Shown: positions 8,889-19,657 of the stretch, in pieces
Layout of the letters: each line of letters starts with the position of its first letter
Position numbering within the stretch: the first letter of the stretch is position 1
Assembly: GCA_012838125.1 (NCBI GenBank)
Contig: DUPW01000012.1
Location: forward strand, 1 to 51,388
Direction of reading: 5' to 3'
Length of the DNA stretch: 51,388 nt
Source: Papillibacter sp.
Lineage (GTDB): Bacteria > Bacillota > Clostridia > Oscillospirales > Oscillospiraceae
Made by a program: the position numbers and the translations under genes
Notes under the pieces: generated by a model
The model's database searches: none
Told to the model about the DNA's origin: nothing
Seen by the model: only the letters and a program-made list of their open reading frames with translations

Positions 8889-9224
8889 ATGGGGCTGTTT
8901 GGATTTCACCGGAGAAAAAAGAAAAAACTGAAGGATGTATGGCCGAAAAGGGAGGACGGGACGGAAGTTCCCCCCGCCTTTCTGACCCATACGGGCGGTA
9001 CACCGATGGATGAGCAGATTTTGCTGACCATGCTGGAGGCGTACGGCATCCCCGCCGTGACCCAGTACCCCAACGACGGGTCTTTCGGAAAAGTGATTCT
9101 CGGCGTGGCAGGCGGGGGAGTGGACGTCTTCGTTCCGGAGACGATGCTGGAGGATGCCCGGGCTCTCCTGACAGCTGAAGCCGATGAATCCCCCCACGAG
9201 GAGGCGGACGGCGGTGCGGTATAG
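8889..9224 (+). CDS. Small DUF2007-type protein
   Basis: 111 residues. The N-terminus is very basic (HRRKKKKLKDVWPKRE), then about residues 38-95 form a compact domain with MDEQILLTMLEAYGIPAV, an FGKVILG strand and GVDVFVPETMLEDARALL. This layout resembles DUF2007 (putative signal-transducing) proteins, which have no assigned reaction. It has a GGAGG ribosome site and its end overlaps the following phosphohexomutase start by 11 bases, so the two are likely co-translated. Family call from recall of the pattern, moderate certainty. Confidence 0.6.
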   Translation: MGLFGFHRRKKKKLKDVWPKREDGTEVPPAFLTHTGGTPMDEQILLTMLEAYGIPAVTQYPNDGSFGKVILGVAGGGVDVFVPETMLEDARALLTAEADESPHEEADGGAV

Positions 9225-10941
9225 GGAGTTTTACGACCGTTGGCTAAACAGCCCCGTCCTCACGGAGGAGGAGCGGCAGGAGCTTAAGGCTCTGAAGGCG
9301 CAGGAAGCGGAGCTTGAAAGCCGGTTTTTAGGCCCTCTGGAGTTCGGCACCGCCGGACTGCGAGGCGTTATGGGCCTTGGCCTGTTTCGCATGAACAAAT
9401 ACGTGGTGCGCCACGCGACGCAGGCCTTCGCGGAGGTCATTCTGCGGGAAAGCGGAGAGAGAGCCTCCGCCGCCGTGTGTTTCGACTGCCGCATCGGAAG
9501 CTATGAGTTTGCCCGGGAGACGGCCTGCGTTCTTGCGGCAAACGGCATCCACGTGCGCCTGTTTGAGGCCATGCGCCCCACGCCGGAGCTGTCCTTTGCC
9601 ATCCGGCACTATGGGCTGACTGCGGGGGTGAACATCACCGCCAGCCACAACCCGAAGGAGTACAACGGTTACAAGGTCTACTGGTCAGACGGGGCGCAGC
9701 TGCCACCGGATAAGGCCGCGGCCATCGCCGCCGTCATGGCGGAAAATGATGTGTTCGACTCTGTGAAGACCATGGAGTATGACGAGGCGGTGGAAAAGGG
9801 CCTTATCACCCTCATGGGGGAGGAGACGGACGCGGCGTTTCTGCACCACGTCATGGCCGAGTCGGTGGACTCTGAAGCGGTGAGTCAAGTGGCCGACACG
9901 TTTAAGATGGTTTACACCCCCTTCCACGGAACGGGCTACCGCCTTGTGCCCCACGTTTTGCGAAAGCTGGGGGTAAGGCATCTTCACTGCGTAGAGGAAC
10001 AGATGGTGCCGGACGGCGCTTTTCCCACGGTGGACTCGCCCAACCCCGAAAACCCTGAGAGTTTCGCCCTCGCCATCGAGTACGCTGAAAAATACGGGGC
10101 CGACTTTATTCTCGGCACCGACCCGGACGCAGACCGGGTGGGCGTCCTCGTGAGGGACAGCACGGGTGCCTTCCGCCCCATAACGGGCAACCAGACGGGG
10201 GTGCTGCTCCTAGAGTACCTCATCACGGCGAAAAAGCGGGCCGGAACCCTGCCGGAGCGCCCCGTGGCGCTGAAAACAATCGTCACCACGGAGATGGCGC
10301 GGAAAATCGCCGAGGAAAACGGCGTGTGGTGCATCGACACCTTCACAGGCTTTAAGTTCATGGCGGAAAAGAAAAACGCCCTTGAAGCTCAGGGGGAGGG
10401 GAAGGTCTTTTTCGCCTACGAGGAGTCCTACGGCTACATGCTGGGGGACTTCGTGCGGGATAAAGACGCCGTCACCGCCTCGCTCCTTCTCACGGAAATG
10501 GCGGCGTGGTACGCCGGGCGGGGCATGACGCTTCTCGACGCACTGGAATCCCTCTACGAAAAATACGGCCGCTACGGGGAAAGGACGCTCAATCTCATGA
10601 TGCCGGGCATCAGGGGCATGGCCCAGATGAAGGCGCTGATGGAGGATTTGCGCGAAAAGCCTCCGCAGGAGATTGAGGGCGTGGCAATTCGGTCCGTCAC
10701 GGACTATCTAAGCGGGGAGAGGGCGGAAGGCGGGCGCCGGGAGATAATTGAGCTTTCCGGTTCCAACGTCCTGCGGTTTGAGCTTCTTGACGGCACCGCC
10801 GTCCTCGTCCGCCCCTCGGGAACGGAGCCGAAGGTGAAGGTTTATATCTTAACCCGGGGCGAGACGGCGGCGGCGTGCGAGGAGAAAATCGCCCGCTATA
10901 CCCTTTGGGCCGAACAGCTTGCCGCCCGCTATGCCGGTTAA
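9214..10941 (+). CDS. pgcA: Phospho-sugar mutase (alpha-phosphoglucomutase PgcA type)
   Basis: Interconverts hexose 1- and 6-phosphates (glucose, possibly mannose), feeding UDP-sugar and wall polymer synthesis. All four sites are present: catalytic S144 in TASHNPKEYNGYK, metal loop GTDPDADRVG, sugar-binding YEESYGYMLGD and phosphate-binding RPSGTEPKVKVY. GTG 9214 is chosen because GAGGAGG (9198-9204) lies nine bases upstream and the protein then begins VRYREFYDRWL; an ATG at 9184 has no such site. 575 residues fits the Firmicutes group. Substrate preference is not deducible. Confidence 0.9.
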   Translation: MRYREFYDRWLNSPVLTEEERQELKALKAQEAELESRFLGPLEFGTAGLRGVMGLGLFRMNKYVVRHATQAFAEVILRESGERASAAVCFDCRIGSYEFARETACVLAANGIHVRLFEAMRPTPELSFAIRHYGLTAGVNITASHNPKEYNGYKVYWSDGAQLPPDKAAAIAAVMAENDVFDSVKTMEYDEAVEKGLITLMGEETDAAFLHHVMAESVDSEAVSQVADTFKMVYTPFHGTGYRLVPHVLRKLGVRHLHCVEEQMVPDGAFPTVDSPNPENPESFALAIEYAEKYGADFILGTDPDADRVGVLVRDSTGAFRPITGNQTGVLLLEYLITAKKRAGTLPERPVALKTIVTTEMARKIAEENGVWCIDTFTGFKFMAEKKNALEAQGEGKVFFAYEESYGYMLGDFVRDKDAVTASLLLTEMAAWYAGRGMTLLDALESLYEKYGRYGERTLNLMMPGIRGMAQMKALMEDLREKPPQEIEGVAIRSVTDYLSGERAEGGRREIIELSGSNVLRFELLDGTAVLVRPSGTEPKVKVYILTRGETAAACEEKIARYTLWAEQLAARYAG

Positions 10942-11230
10942 ACCCAACCCGCTTTGCGGGCGAAAATCCGCCGCGCCGCGGTAAAACCCGGCACCGCGTG
11001 CATGTGGAAATTGATAAAAACCGCACCACTGGAATTTAAAAACAAAAACACCCGCCCGATTCGTTGGGCGGGTGAAATGTTTTGAAATTGGAGCGGAAGG
11101 TTTGGAATTTTCTTTCAAACTTTCAGCGGCGGAGGGAGACAAAAACGCGGCGATGCCACAAAATCCGGCGTGTTTACGCGGGAAAACAAAAAATCAGCAA
11201 AAAAAGACAGGCTTTTCCGCTGATTTGTGC
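10942..11230. other. Gene-free stretch between pgcA and the rpoB promoter
   Basis: No convincing coding frame. It holds a small CCCGC-TTT-GCGGG hairpin (10948-10960), the leftward terminator-like hairpin at 11049-11074, a 7-bp inverted repeat (11081-11087/11113-11119) and a perfect 8-bp inverted repeat AAATCAGC (11191-11198) / GCTGATTT (11219-11226) that ends five bases before the rpoB -35. The latter could be an operator or UP-region element. Confidence 0.5.
11037..11074 (-). terminator. Terminator-like hairpin facing leftward
   Basis: CACCCGCCC (11049-11057), eight-base loop, GGGCGGGTG (11066-11074). Read on the - strand the hairpin is followed by TGTTTTTGTTTTT; on the + strand there is no U-tract. 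It would stop transcription running from right to left, although no leftward gene is adjacent. Confidence 0.55.
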
Positions 11231-11259
11231 TTGACATTTTTATGCACATTAGTTAAAAT
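11231..11259 (+). promoter_or_regulatory. Sigma-A promoter of rpoBC
   Basis: TTGACA (11231-11236), 17 bases, TAAAAT (11254-11259). The predicted start near 11266 leaves a leader of about 180 bases before rpoB. Confidence 0.8.
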
Positions 11260-11279
11260 GAATTGCTATATGCAAAAGT

Positions 11280-11306
11280 AAGCGGTCTTTCCCGGCCGCT
11301 TGTTTT
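11280..11306 (+). terminator. Terminator-like hairpin in the rpoB leader (possible attenuator)
   Basis: AAGCGGTC (11280-11287) pairs with GGCCGCTT (11294-11301) with one G-U pair, then GTTTTT. It starts only about 15 bases after the predicted transcription start and about 140 bases before rpoB, so it could attenuate rpoBC transcription. Stem and U-run are short. Confidence 0.5.
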
Positions 11307-11447
11307 TCTCAGTTTACCACAATATCCGAGAAAATCAATGGGGAAACTGACAAATACCAACAACCTATCCGGGTGTATCGTTTTTCTTGAAAAACATTCA
11401 TCCGCACGGTGAAGACAGGGAACTATACAAACAGAGGAGTGAACTGA

Positions 11448-14400
11448 ATGCCGAAGGACGTGGCGTATGGCAGAACGATTCGGAAGAGCTTTGCCAAGTC
11501 GGAAGAAATCATGGAAATGCCGAATCTTCTGGAGATTCAGAAGGATTCGTACAAGTGGTTTCTTGAAACGGGACTGCGGGAAGTTTTTAACGACGTTTCG
11601 GCCATCACCGATTACACAGGCAACCTCGAACTGACCTTCATCGACTACAACATCGACGAAAAGCCCAAGTACTCCGTTGAGGAGTGCAAGGCGCGGGATG
11701 CGACGTACGCGGCGCCACTGAAGGTGCGTGTCCGCCTGCGCAATAAGGAAACGGAAGAGATTAAGGAGCAGGAAATCTTCATGGGGGATTTTCCGCTGAT
11801 GACGGAAGCCGGAACCTTTATTATAAATGGTGCCGAGCGCGTCGTCGTCTCGCAAATTGTCCGCTCGCCCAGCGTCTACTTTGACAAAGATTATGACAGG
11901 CGAACGGGCGTCGGTATCTACACCGCCACGGTGATTCCCTACAGGGGCGCATGGCTTGAATACGAAACGGACGCCTCGGAGACCTTTTTCGTCCGTGTGG
12001 ATAAAAACAGAAAACTGCCCATTACGGTGCTCCTGCGGGCCATCGGCCGCCCCGTTGCGGAGGAAATGCATACGTGGATTTCCATTCCGGGTGGCGAACA
12101 CGGCGCGGAGAGCTCTGAGCAGCTGAAGCTGATTTTCGGAGACGACGAGCGTATCAACGCCACTTTGGACCGGGACACCTGCCGCAACAGGGAAGAGGCC
12201 CTTATCGAGCTGTATAAGCGCCTGCGCCCCGGCGACCCGCCCACGGTGGATAGCGCCGAAGCGCTTCTGAACAACCTCTTCTTCGACGCCCGCCGGTACG
12301 ACATCTCCACCGTCGGCCGCTATAAGTTCAATAAGAAGCTGTCCCTCTGGCCCCGCCTTGCAGGGCGGACCCTCTCCCGCCCGCTGGTAGACCCCATGAC
12401 GGGCGAAATCCTCGCGGACGCGGGCGAGACCCTCACCCGCGAGCGCGCAGTAGAGATTGAAAACAAGGGCGTCACCGATGCGTGGGTCAACGCAGAGGGC
12501 CGGGAAGTGCGCGTGTTCTCTAACGGCATGGTGCCCATAAACGGCTTTGTGGACTTCGACCCGGAGGAGCTGGGTATCCGCGAGCGGGTGCGCTTTGTCG
12601 TCCTGCGCCACCTTCTGGAAAACTACTCCGGCGACGAGCTGAAGCAGGCCATCCGCCAGCATATCGACGATCTTATCCCCCGGCACGTCATTGCCGACGA
12701 TATTTTCGCCTCCGTCAACTACCTGAACAGTATCGCCCACGGCGTCGGCCGGAAGGACGATATCGACCACCTCGGAAACCGCAGAATGCGCAGTGTGGGC
12801 GAGCTTTTGCAGAACCAGTTCCGCGTGGGTTTCTCCCGTATGGAACGCGTGATTCGCGAACGAATGACCCTGCAGGATCTGGACATCATCACGCCCCAGT
12901 CCCTGATTAACATCCGCCCCGTCACGGCGGCCATAAAAGAGTTCTTCGGCTCCTCGCCGCTGTCTCAGTTTATGGATCAGACGAACCCGCTGGCGGAGCT
13001 GACCCACAAGCGCCGCCTCTCGGCTCTGGGCCCCGGCGGTCTGTCTCGTGAGCGCGCCAGCTTCGACGTGCGTGACGTTCACTACAGCCACTACGGCCGT
13101 ATGTGCCCCATCGAGACGCCGGAAGGCCCCAACATCGGCCTGATTTCCTATCTCGCCTCCTACGCCCGGGTCAACGAATACGGCTTTATCATCACCCCCT
13201 ACCGCAAGGTGGACAGGGAAACATACCGCGTGACGGAGGAGATTCACTACCTCACGGCGGATATGGAAGACGAATACTTCATCGCCCAGGCCACGGAGCC
13301 GGTGGACGAGGAAGGCCGGTTTATTAAAAAGCGCATTACCTGCCGCCACGGCGACGAAATCGTGGAAGTGGACCGCGACAGGGTGAGCTATATCGACATA
13401 TCGCCCCGCATGATGGTCTCCATCGCAACGGCCATGATTCCCTTCCTTGAAAACGACGACGCCAACCGCGCACTCATGGGCGCGAACATGCAGCGTCAGG
13501 CCGTTCCGCTGCTCACCACGGAGGCCCCCATCGTGGCCACCGGCATCGAGCACAAATGCGCCATCGACTCCAACGTGTGTGTCGTGGCGGAGGGGGACGG
13601 CGTCGTAAAAAGCGTCTCCTCCACGCGGATTACCGTGAAATACGATTCCGGCGAGACGAAGGACTATTTCCTCACGAAATTCGCCCGTTCCAACCAGGGA
13701 ACCTGCATCAACCAGCGCCCCATCGTGAACGTGGGCGACCGTGTCGCAGACGGCGACATTCTGGCGGACGGCCCCTCCACCTGCCAGGGCGAAATTTCCC
13801 TCGGCAAGAACATCCTCGTGGGCTTTATGACGTGGGAAGGCTACAACTACGAAGACGCCATTCTGATTAACGAGCGTCTGGCCATAGATGACGTATTTAC
13901 GTCCATCCACATCGAAGAATATGAAATCGACGCCCGGGACACAAAGCTCGGGCCTGAGGAAATCACCCGTGACATCCCCGGCGTGGGCGAGGACGCCCTG
14001 CGCTATCTCGACGAGCGGGGCATTATCTGCATCGGCGCCGAAGTGCACGCCGGCGACATTCTCGTAGGTAAGGTTACGCCCAAGGGCGAGACGGACCTCA
14101 CCGCCGAGGAGCGCCTCCTGCGGGCCATCTTTGGTGAAAAGGCGCGGGAAGTGCGTGACACATCCCTGAAGGTGCCCCACGGCGAGAGCGGCATCGTCGT
14201 TGACGTGAAAGTCTTCACTCGTGAAAACGGCGATGAGCTGGCCCCCGGCGTGAACATGGTTGTGCGCTGCTACATCGCCCAGAAGAGAAAAATCAGCGTC
14301 GGCGACAAGATGGCCGGCCGCCACGGTAACAAGGGTGTCGTCTCCCGCATTCTGCCGCAGGAGGATATGCCCTACCTGCCGGATGGCACACCCCTTGACA

Positions 14401-15239
14401 TCGTCTTAAACCCCCTCGGCGTTCCCTCCCGAATGAACATCGGTCAGGTACTGGAGGTTCACTTAGGCTACGCCGCGAAGGTGCTCGGCTGGCAGGTGGC
14501 CACCCCCATCTTCAACGGCGCCACCGAGGAGGATATCCGCAACGCCCTCCAACTGGCGAATTTGCGGGAGGACGGCAAGAGCATCCTCTACGACGGGCGG
14601 ACGGGCGAGGCCTTTGACAACCCCGTCACCGTCGGTTACGTCTACTTCTTAAAACTGCACCACCTGGTTGACGATAAAATCCACGCCCGCTCCACAGGCC
14701 CCTACAGCCTCGTGACCCAGCAGCCCCTGGGCGGCAAGGCTCAGTTCGGCGGCCAGCGCTTCGGCGAAATGGAAGTCTGGGCGCTGGAGGCCTACGGTGC
14801 GGCGTACACGCTGCAGGAAATTCTCACGGTGAAGTCCGACGACGTCACCGGCCGCGTCAAGACATACGAGGCCATCGTCAAGGGTCACAATATCCCCAAA
14901 CCCGGCGTACCCGAGTCCTTCAAGGTGCTCGTCAAGGAGCTGCAGTCCCTGTGCCTTGACGTGCGCGTGCTCGACGAGTTTGGCAACAAAATCGACCTGC
15001 AGATGGACGAGGAGGACGACGACTTCCGCGACCATATCCGCGAGAGCGTCTATCAGACGGATGACACGGAGCTGGCGGAGAGCGGCTATTCCATTGAGGA
15101 AACCGAGGAGCCGGCAGAGGAGAGTCCCGCCGAGGAAGAGGAAGAAGAGCTTGACATTGTGCTGGATGACGACGTGCTGGAAGAGGCTGTTGAAGACAAA
15201 ACGCTCTTCACTTTATCGGATGAAGAGGAGGATGACTAA
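11448..15239 (+). CDS. rpoB: RNA polymerase beta subunit
   Basis: Catalytic core subunit of RNA polymerase. 1263 residues, longer than the 1193 of B. subtilis because of an acidic C-terminal tail (roughly the last 65 residues, including runs of Glu and Asp). The rifampicin pocket is at about 499-560: [13 protein letters not shown] then [15 protein letters not shown]510, H520 and S525 correspond to E. coli D516, H526 and S531 and are wild type, so no common resistance change is seen. P504 sits where most bacteria have Gln (E. coli Q510). RBS GAGGAG 11434-11439. It overlaps rpoC by one base (TAATG). No rplJ or rplL lies upstream. Confidence 0.99.
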   Translation: MPKDVAYGRTIRKSFAKSEEIMEMPNLLEIQKDSYKWFLETGLREVFNDVSAITDYTGNLELTFIDYNIDEKPKYSVEECKARDATYAAPLKVRVRLRNKETEEIKEQEIFMGDFPLMTEAGTFIINGAERVVVSQIVRSPSVYFDKDYDRRTGVGIYTATVIPYRGAWLEYETDASETFFVRVDKNRKLPITVLLRAIGRPVAEEMHTWISIPGGEHGAESSEQLKLIFGDDERINATLDRDTCRNREEALIELYKRLRPGDPPTVDSAEALLNNLFFDARRYDISTVGRYKFNKKLSLWPRLAGRTLSRPLVDPMTGEILADAGETLTRERAVEIENKGVTDAWVNAEGREVRVFSNGMVPINGFVDFDPEELGIRERVRFVVLRHLLENYSGDELKQAIRQHIDDLIPRHVIADDIFASVNYLNSIAHGVGRKDDIDHLGNRRMRSVGELLQNQFRVGFSRMERVIRERMTLQDLDIITPQSLINIRPVTAAIKEFFGSSPLSQFMDQTNPLAELTHKRRLSALGPGGLSRERASFDVRDVHYSHYGRMCPIETPEGPNIGLISYLASYARVNEYGFIITPYRKVDRETYRVTEEIHYLTADMEDEYFIAQATEPVDEEGRFIKKRITCRHGDEIVEVDRDRVSYIDISPRMMVSIATAMIPFLENDDANRALMGANMQRQAVPLLTTEAPIVATGIEHKCAIDSNVCVVAEGDGVVKSVSSTRITVKYDSGETKDYFLTKFARSNQGTCINQRPIVNVGDRVADGDILADGPSTCQGEISLGKNILVGFMTWEGYNYEDAILINERLAIDDVFTSIHIEEYEIDARDTKLGPEEITRDIPGVGEDALRYLDERGIICIGAEVHAGDILVGKVTPKGETDLTAEERLLRAIFGEKAREVRDTSLKVPHGESGIVVDVKVFTRENGDELAPGVNMVVRCYIAQKRKISVGDKMAGRHGNKGVVSRILPQEDMPYLPDGTPLDIVLNPLGVPSRMNIGQVLEVHLGYAAKVLGWQVATPIFNGATEEDIRNALQLANLREDGKSILYDGRTGEAFDNPVTVGYVYFLKLHHLVDDKIHARSTGPYSLVTQQPLGGKAQFGGQRFGEMEVWALEAYGAAYTLQEILTVKSDDVTGRVKTYEAIVKGHNIPKPGVPESFKVLVKELQSLCLDVRVLDEFGNKIDLQMDEEDDDFRDHIRESVYQTDDTELAESGYSIEETEEPAEESPAEEEEEELDIVLDDDVLEEAVEDKTLFTLSDEEEDD

Positions 15240-18200
15240 TGAGCTGTGCACCCTTTGACGCCATTCAAATCGGCCTTGCGTCACCCGAGATGATCCGAAG
15301 CTGGTCGTACGGTGAAGTCAAGAAACCGGAGACGATTAACTATAGAACCCTCAAGCCGGAAAAGGACGGACTCTTTTGCGAGCGCATTTTCGGCCCCACC
15401 AAGGATTGGGAATGTCACTGCGGCAAATACAAAAAGCTCCGCTACAAGGGCAAAATCTGTGACCGCTGCGGCGTGGAGGTGACGAAAGCCACCGTCCGCC
15501 GTGAGCGCATGGGCCACATCGAGCTGGCGGCGCCCGTCTCCCATATCTGGTATTTCAAGGGCATTCCGTCCCGCATGGGCCTGCTTCTGGACCTGACACC
15601 GCGTATCCTTGAAAAGGTCTTGTATTTCGCCGCGTATATCGTCATCGATCCCGGCGATACGCCCCTTCATAAATATCAAATCCTCTCGGAAAAAGAATAC
15701 CGCGAGATGCGGGAGAAGTACGAGGACGACTTTAAAGCCGGCATGGGCGCCGAGGCCATCCGCCAGCTTCTGGCGGATATCGACATCGAGCAGTTCTCCG
15801 AGCAGCTTCGGAACGAGGCGAAGGAGGCCACAGGCCAGAAAAAGGCGAAACTCGTTAAGAGATTGGAAGTGGTGGAGGCCTTTCGCCAGTCGGGCAACGA
15901 CCCCACGTGGATGATTATTGAGGTTCTGCCCGTCATCCCGCCGGAGATTCGCCCCATGGTCCAGCTGGACGGCGGCCGTTTCGCCACCAGCGACTTAAAC
16001 GACCTCTACCGCCGCGTCATTAACCGCAACAACCGCTTAAAACGTCTTATACAGCTTAACGCCCCGGACATCATCGTGCGCAACGAAAAGCGCATGCTTC
16101 AGGAAGCCGTGGACGCCCTCATCGACAACGGCCGCCGCGGCCGCCCTGTGACAGGGGCAAATTCCAGAGCCCTCAAGTCCCTGTCCGATATGCTCAAGGG
16201 TAAGCAGGGCCGCTTCCGCCAGAACCTTCTGGGTAAGCGCGTCGACTACTCCGGCCGCTCCGTTATCGTCGTGGGCCCCGAGCTGAAGCTCTACCAGTGC
16301 GGCGTGCCGAAGGAGATGGCCATTGAGCTGTTCCGCCCCTTCGTTATGAAGAAGCTGGTGGAAGACGGCGTTTCAAACAACATCAAATCCGCCAAGAAGA
16401 TGGTGGATAAGGGCCAGACGGAGGTCTGGGACGCCCTTGAAGTGGTCATCAAGGAACATCCCGTCCTTTTAAACCGCGCGCCCACACTCCACCGCCTCGG
16501 CATTCAGGCCTTCGAGCCGATTCTCGTTGAAGGCCGCGCCCTTAAGCTCCATCCCCTCGTCTGTACGGCGTACAACGCCGACTTTGACGGCGACCAGATG
16601 GCTATCCACGTGCCCCTTTCCGCGGAGGCGCAGGCAGAGGCCCGGGTGCTCATGCTCTCGGCTAACAACCTGCTCCACCCGAAGGACGGCCAGCCCGTTA
16701 CCGTCCCCACGCAGGACATGATTTTAGGCTCCTACTATCTCACCATTCTGCGGGAGAACGAGCCGGGCGCCGGCAAGGCCTTCGCCTCGCCCAACGAGGC
16801 CCTCATGGCCTATCAGAGCGGCGACGTGGGCATCCACGCGCCCATTCGTGTGCGCGTCGGCCGCGTGGTGGACGGCGTGATGAAGCACAAAATCGTTGAG
16901 ACCACGGTGGGCCGCATCATCTTCAACGAGCCCATCCCGCAGGATCTGGGATTCGTGGACCGCACGAACCCAGAGACGATGTTCGACTACGAAATCAACT
17001 TCCAGGCCGGCAAAAAGCAGCTGGAGGAGATTATCCGCCGGGCCATCGCCAAACACGGCTTCACCCGCTCTGCGGAGCTTCTCGACAACATCAAGGCGCT
17101 GGGCTTCCAGTACTCCACGAAGGGCGCCATCACCATCTCAATTTCTGACATGACCGTTCCGGAGGAAAAGCCGAAGCTCATCCACGAAACGGAGCAGAAG
17201 GTTCTCACCATCGAGCGCCAGTACAAGCGCGGCTTTATCACCAACGAAGAGCGTTACCGCCTTGTCGTTAAAGCGTGGGAGGAGACAACGCAGGACGTGA
17301 CAAATGCCCTCCGCACGGCCCTCGACCCCAACAACCCCATCTTCATGATGGCCGACTCCGGCGCCCGCGGCAGCATGAACCAGATTCGTCAGCTGGGCGG
17401 TATGCGCGGCCTCATGGCCAACACCTCCGGTAAGACGATTGAAATTCCCATTAAGGCCAACTTCCGGGAAGGCCTGACCGTTCTTGAATACTTCACATCT
17501 TCCCGCGGTGCCCGTAAAGGCCTCGCCGACACGGCGCTGCGTACCGCCGACTCCGGTTACCTCACCCGCCGCCTTGTAGACGTCTCCCAGGACGTCATCA
17601 TCCGCGAGCTGGACTGCGGCACCCGCGACGGCTTCCTCATCCGCGACCGGCAGGACGACGACCACCCCTTCAGCGAGGCCATCCACGGACGTTTCCCGGC
17701 GGAGGACATTATCGACCCGCAGACGGGCGAAGTCCTCTTTGACTGCCACCACATGCTCATCGCGTCCGATGCGGACGTTCTGAAGGCCCGCGGCATCACA
17801 AGCGTCAAGATTCGCACCGTCTTAGAGTGCGAGGCCCCCAGCGGCGTCTGCGCCCGGTGCTACGGCATCAACCTCGCCACGGGCGGCCCCGTTTCCATCG
17901 GTGAAGCCGTCGGCGTCATTGCGGCTCAATCTATTGGCGAGCCCGGCACGCAGCTGACGATGCGGACCTTCCACACCGGTGGCGTCGCCGGTGACGACAT
18001 CACCCAGGGTCTGCCCCGCGTCGAAGAACTTTTCGAGGCACGCAAGCCGAAGAAGATGGCCATATTGTCGGAGGTTTCCGGTACCGTTGCGCTGGAGGAG
18101 GCCCGCAAGAATGCCCTCCTCTCCATCACCGTCACCAACCCCGACGACGGAGAAGTGAAGGTCTATCAGGCGCCGGTGGCGGCTGTCCGCGTCGAGCCGG

Positions 18201-18811
18201 GCAACGTGGTGGAAAAGGGCGATATGCTCACGGAAGGCGCCCTCAACCCCCACGACGTCCTTCGCATCCTCGGCAAGGAGGAGGCGCAGAACTATATCAT
18301 TCGCGAAGTCCAGAAAGTGTACCGCCAGCAAGGCGTTGAGATTAACGACAAGCACATCGAAGTCATCGTTCGCCAGATGATGCGCAAGGTCCGTGTGGAA
18401 GACGCCGGCAGCACCGATCTGCTCACCGGTACCACGGTGGACATCCTCGATTTCAAGCGCGCCAACGCAGAAGTCCAGAAGCGCATCGAGGCCGGGGAAG
18501 AAGACCTGCGTAAAGCTACGGCTCAGCAGCTGCTCATGGGTATCACGAAGGCGTCCCTCGCTACGGAGTCCTTCCTCTCCGCCGCCTCCTTCCAGGAAAC
18601 CACAAAGGTCCTCACGGAAGCGGCCATTAAGGGCAAGGTTGACCGGCTTGTGGGTCTGAAGGAAAACGTCATCATCGGCAAGCTCATACCCGCCGGCAGC
18701 GGCCTTTCGCTCTACCGCCAGTTTGAGGAGAGCGACGGGTTCCAGCTCGACCAGCCGGAGGAAGAGGAAGTAGACCTCTCCGTGCTGAAAAACGCGAGCA
18801 ACGCCTTGTAA
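15239..18811 (+). CDS. rpoC: RNA polymerase beta-prime subunit
   Basis: Partner of RpoB carrying the active-site magnesium. 1190 residues, near the B. subtilis length. Zinc-ribbon cysteines C59, C61, C74 and C77. Catalytic loop NADFDGDQM with D448, D450 and D452. The second zinc site reads [18 protein letters not shown]. Bridge and trigger regions include [19 protein letters not shown]. No large lineage insertion is apparent. Start ATG shares one base with the rpoB stop, indicating translational coupling. Confidence 0.99.
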   Translation: MSCAPFDAIQIGLASPEMIRSWSYGEVKKPETINYRTLKPEKDGLFCERIFGPTKDWECHCGKYKKLRYKGKICDRCGVEVTKATVRRERMGHIELAAPVSHIWYFKGIPSRMGLLLDLTPRILEKVLYFAAYIVIDPGDTPLHKYQILSEKEYREMREKYEDDFKAGMGAEAIRQLLADIDIEQFSEQLRNEAKEATGQKKAKLVKRLEVVEAFRQSGNDPTWMIIEVLPVIPPEIRPMVQLDGGRFATSDLNDLYRRVINRNNRLKRLIQLNAPDIIVRNEKRMLQEAVDALIDNGRRGRPVTGANSRALKSLSDMLKGKQGRFRQNLLGKRVDYSGRSVIVVGPELKLYQCGVPKEMAIELFRPFVMKKLVEDGVSNNIKSAKKMVDKGQTEVWDALEVVIKEHPVLLNRAPTLHRLGIQAFEPILVEGRALKLHPLVCTAYNADFDGDQMAIHVPLSAEAQAEARVLMLSANNLLHPKDGQPVTVPTQDMILGSYYLTILRENEPGAGKAFASPNEALMAYQSGDVGIHAPIRVRVGRVVDGVMKHKIVETTVGRIIFNEPIPQDLGFVDRTNPETMFDYEINFQAGKKQLEEIIRRAIAKHGFTRSAELLDNIKALGFQYSTKGAITISISDMTVPEEKPKLIHETEQKVLTIERQYKRGFITNEERYRLVVKAWEETTQDVTNALRTALDPNNPIFMMADSGARGSMNQIRQLGGMRGLMANTSGKTIEIPIKANFREGLTVLEYFTSSRGARKGLADTALRTADSGYLTRRLVDVSQDVIIRELDCGTRDGFLIRDRQDDDHPFSEAIHGRFPAEDIIDPQTGEVLFDCHHMLIASDADVLKARGITSVKIRTVLECEAPSGVCARCYGINLATGGPVSIGEAVGVIAAQSIGEPGTQLTMRTFHTGGVAGDDITQGLPRVEELFEARKPKKMAILSEVSGTVALEEARKNALLSITVTNPDDGEVKVYQAPVAAVRVEPGNVVEKGDMLTEGALNPHDVLRILGKEEAQNYIIREVQKVYRQQGVEINDKHIEVIVRQMMRKVRVEDAGSTDLLTGTTVDILDFKRANAEVQKRIEAGEEDLRKATAQQLLMGITKASLATESFLSAASFQETTKVLTEAAIKGKVDRLVGLKENVIIGKLIPAGSGLSLYRQFEESDGFQLDQPEEEEVDLSVLKNASNAL

Positions 18812-18830
18812 ACATCAGGATTTATCCGGA

Positions 18831-18860
18831 AAAAGCACCGCTGCCGACCGGCAGCGGTGC
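18831..18860 (-). terminator. Strong hairpin after rpoC, U-tract only on the leftward strand
   Basis: GCACCGCTGCC (18835-18845), loop GACC, GGCAGCGGTGC (18850-18860): 11 perfect pairs. On the + strand CCGGAAAG follows; on the - strand TTTTTCC follows. It may protect the 3' end of rpoBC mRNA or block antisense transcription into rpoC. Confidence 0.55.
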
Positions 18861-18942
18861 CCGGAAAGAAAGGCATGGGCGCACTGGGAAAAAATACACG
18901 AAAGTTCCTGGCCGTTTAAAAGATTGTTATACAGTTAAAATA

Positions 18943-18971
18943 TTGACGGCAGAGCTTAATTGTGTTATCGT
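18943..18971 (+). promoter_or_regulatory. Sigma-A promoter of rpsL operon
   Basis: TTGACG (18943-18948), 17 bases, TATCGT (18966-18971). A second candidate -10, TATAAT, lies at 18991-18996 but lacks a good -35. Either would give the 258-base gap between rpoC and rpsL a promoter for rpsL-rpsG-fusA. Confidence 0.65.
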
Positions 18972-19069
18972 AATACCCTGTGCGAACTTGTATAATTTGT
19001 TCTTACGTTTTTTGCGAGAAGCCTATGGCTCATCGTGAAAATAGAAACCATTAAGAGAGGAGGAAAAGA

Positions 19070-19495
19070 ATGCCCACCTTTAACCAGCTCGTCCGTAAAG
19101 GCAGAGAGAAAGTGACGTACAAATCCGGCTCTCCGGCTTTGCAGAAGAGTCTCAACACCCTGAAAAATAGGGAGACGGACCTCAATTCCCCACAGAAGAG
19201 AGGCGTCTGCACCGCGGTGAAGACGACGACGCCGAAAAAGCCGAACTCGGCGCTCCGTAAGATCGCCCGTGTCCGGCTGACAAACGGCTACGAGGTCACG
19301 GCCTACATTCCCGGCATCGGCCACAACCTTCAGGAGCACTCCGTCGTTATGATTCGCGGCGGCCGTGTGAAGGACCTTCCCGGTGTTCGCTATCACATCA
19401 TCCGCGGCTCGCTGGATACGCAGGGCGTTGCCAAGCGTATGCAGGCCCGCTCGAAGTACGGCGCGAAGAAGCCGAAGGGCGCTGCGAAGAAGTAG
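19070..19495 (+). CDS. rpsL: 30S ribosomal protein S12
   Basis: Ribosomal protein at the decoding centre. 141 residues including a Lys/Ala-rich C-terminal extension ([13 protein letters not shown]). [11 protein letters not shown] contains the lysine equivalent to E. coli K42 and [12 protein letters not shown] the one equivalent to K87, the positions altered in streptomycin resistance; both are wild type. AGGAGG lies just before the ATG. First gene of an S12-S7-EF-G-EF-Tu block. Confidence 0.98.
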   Translation: MPTFNQLVRKGREKVTYKSGSPALQKSLNTLKNRETDLNSPQKRGVCTAVKTTTPKKPNSALRKIARVRLTNGYEVTAYIPGIGHNLQEHSVVMIRGGRVKDLPGVRYHIIRGSLDTQGVAKRMQARSKYGAKKPKGAAKK

Positions 19496-19530
19496 CGAAT
19501 ACCCGCCAAAATGCTGTTATCGCTTTGCGG

Positions 19531-19559
19531 TTGACGCCGCGAAGGTATATATACATTAT
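19531..19559 (+). promoter_or_regulatory. Possible promoter between rpsL and rpsG
   Basis: TTGACG (19531-19536), 17 bases, CATTAT (19554-19559). The -10 is imperfect and is embedded in the palindrome at 19551-19570. Confidence 0.4.
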
Positions 19560-19617
19560 TTATAATGTATGTTGCCTCTCAGCGATGAAAGCACCACCGG
19601 AAGCATTCGTCTTCCGG
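19551..19617 (+). repeat. 20-bp perfect palindrome and hairpin in the rpsL-rpsG gap
   Basis: ATACATTATTTATAATGTAT (19551-19570) is a perfect palindrome (9-bp arms, TT centre). Further on, CCGGAAG (19597-19603) pairs with CTTCCGG (19611-19617) across seven bases. The gap of 162 bases is long for this operon. In E. coli the S12-S7 spacer is the binding site for S7 autoregulation, so these elements are candidates for a similar role; this is inference. Confidence 0.5.
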
Positions 19618-19657
19618 AGTACCTGTGAAATCATTTTATATGAAGGAGGGAAGTATA

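Noticed and set aside
11072-11281. A 69-codon frame upstream of rpoB
   Set aside because: It crosses a hairpin and the rpoB promoter, has no ribosome site and no recognisable sequence.
11253-14324. A 1023-codon open frame on the - strand opposite rpoB
   Set aside because: It lies entirely antisense to a perfectly conserved gene, has no ribosome site and shows low-complexity His/Gly/Val-rich composition typical of shadow frames in GC-rich DNA.
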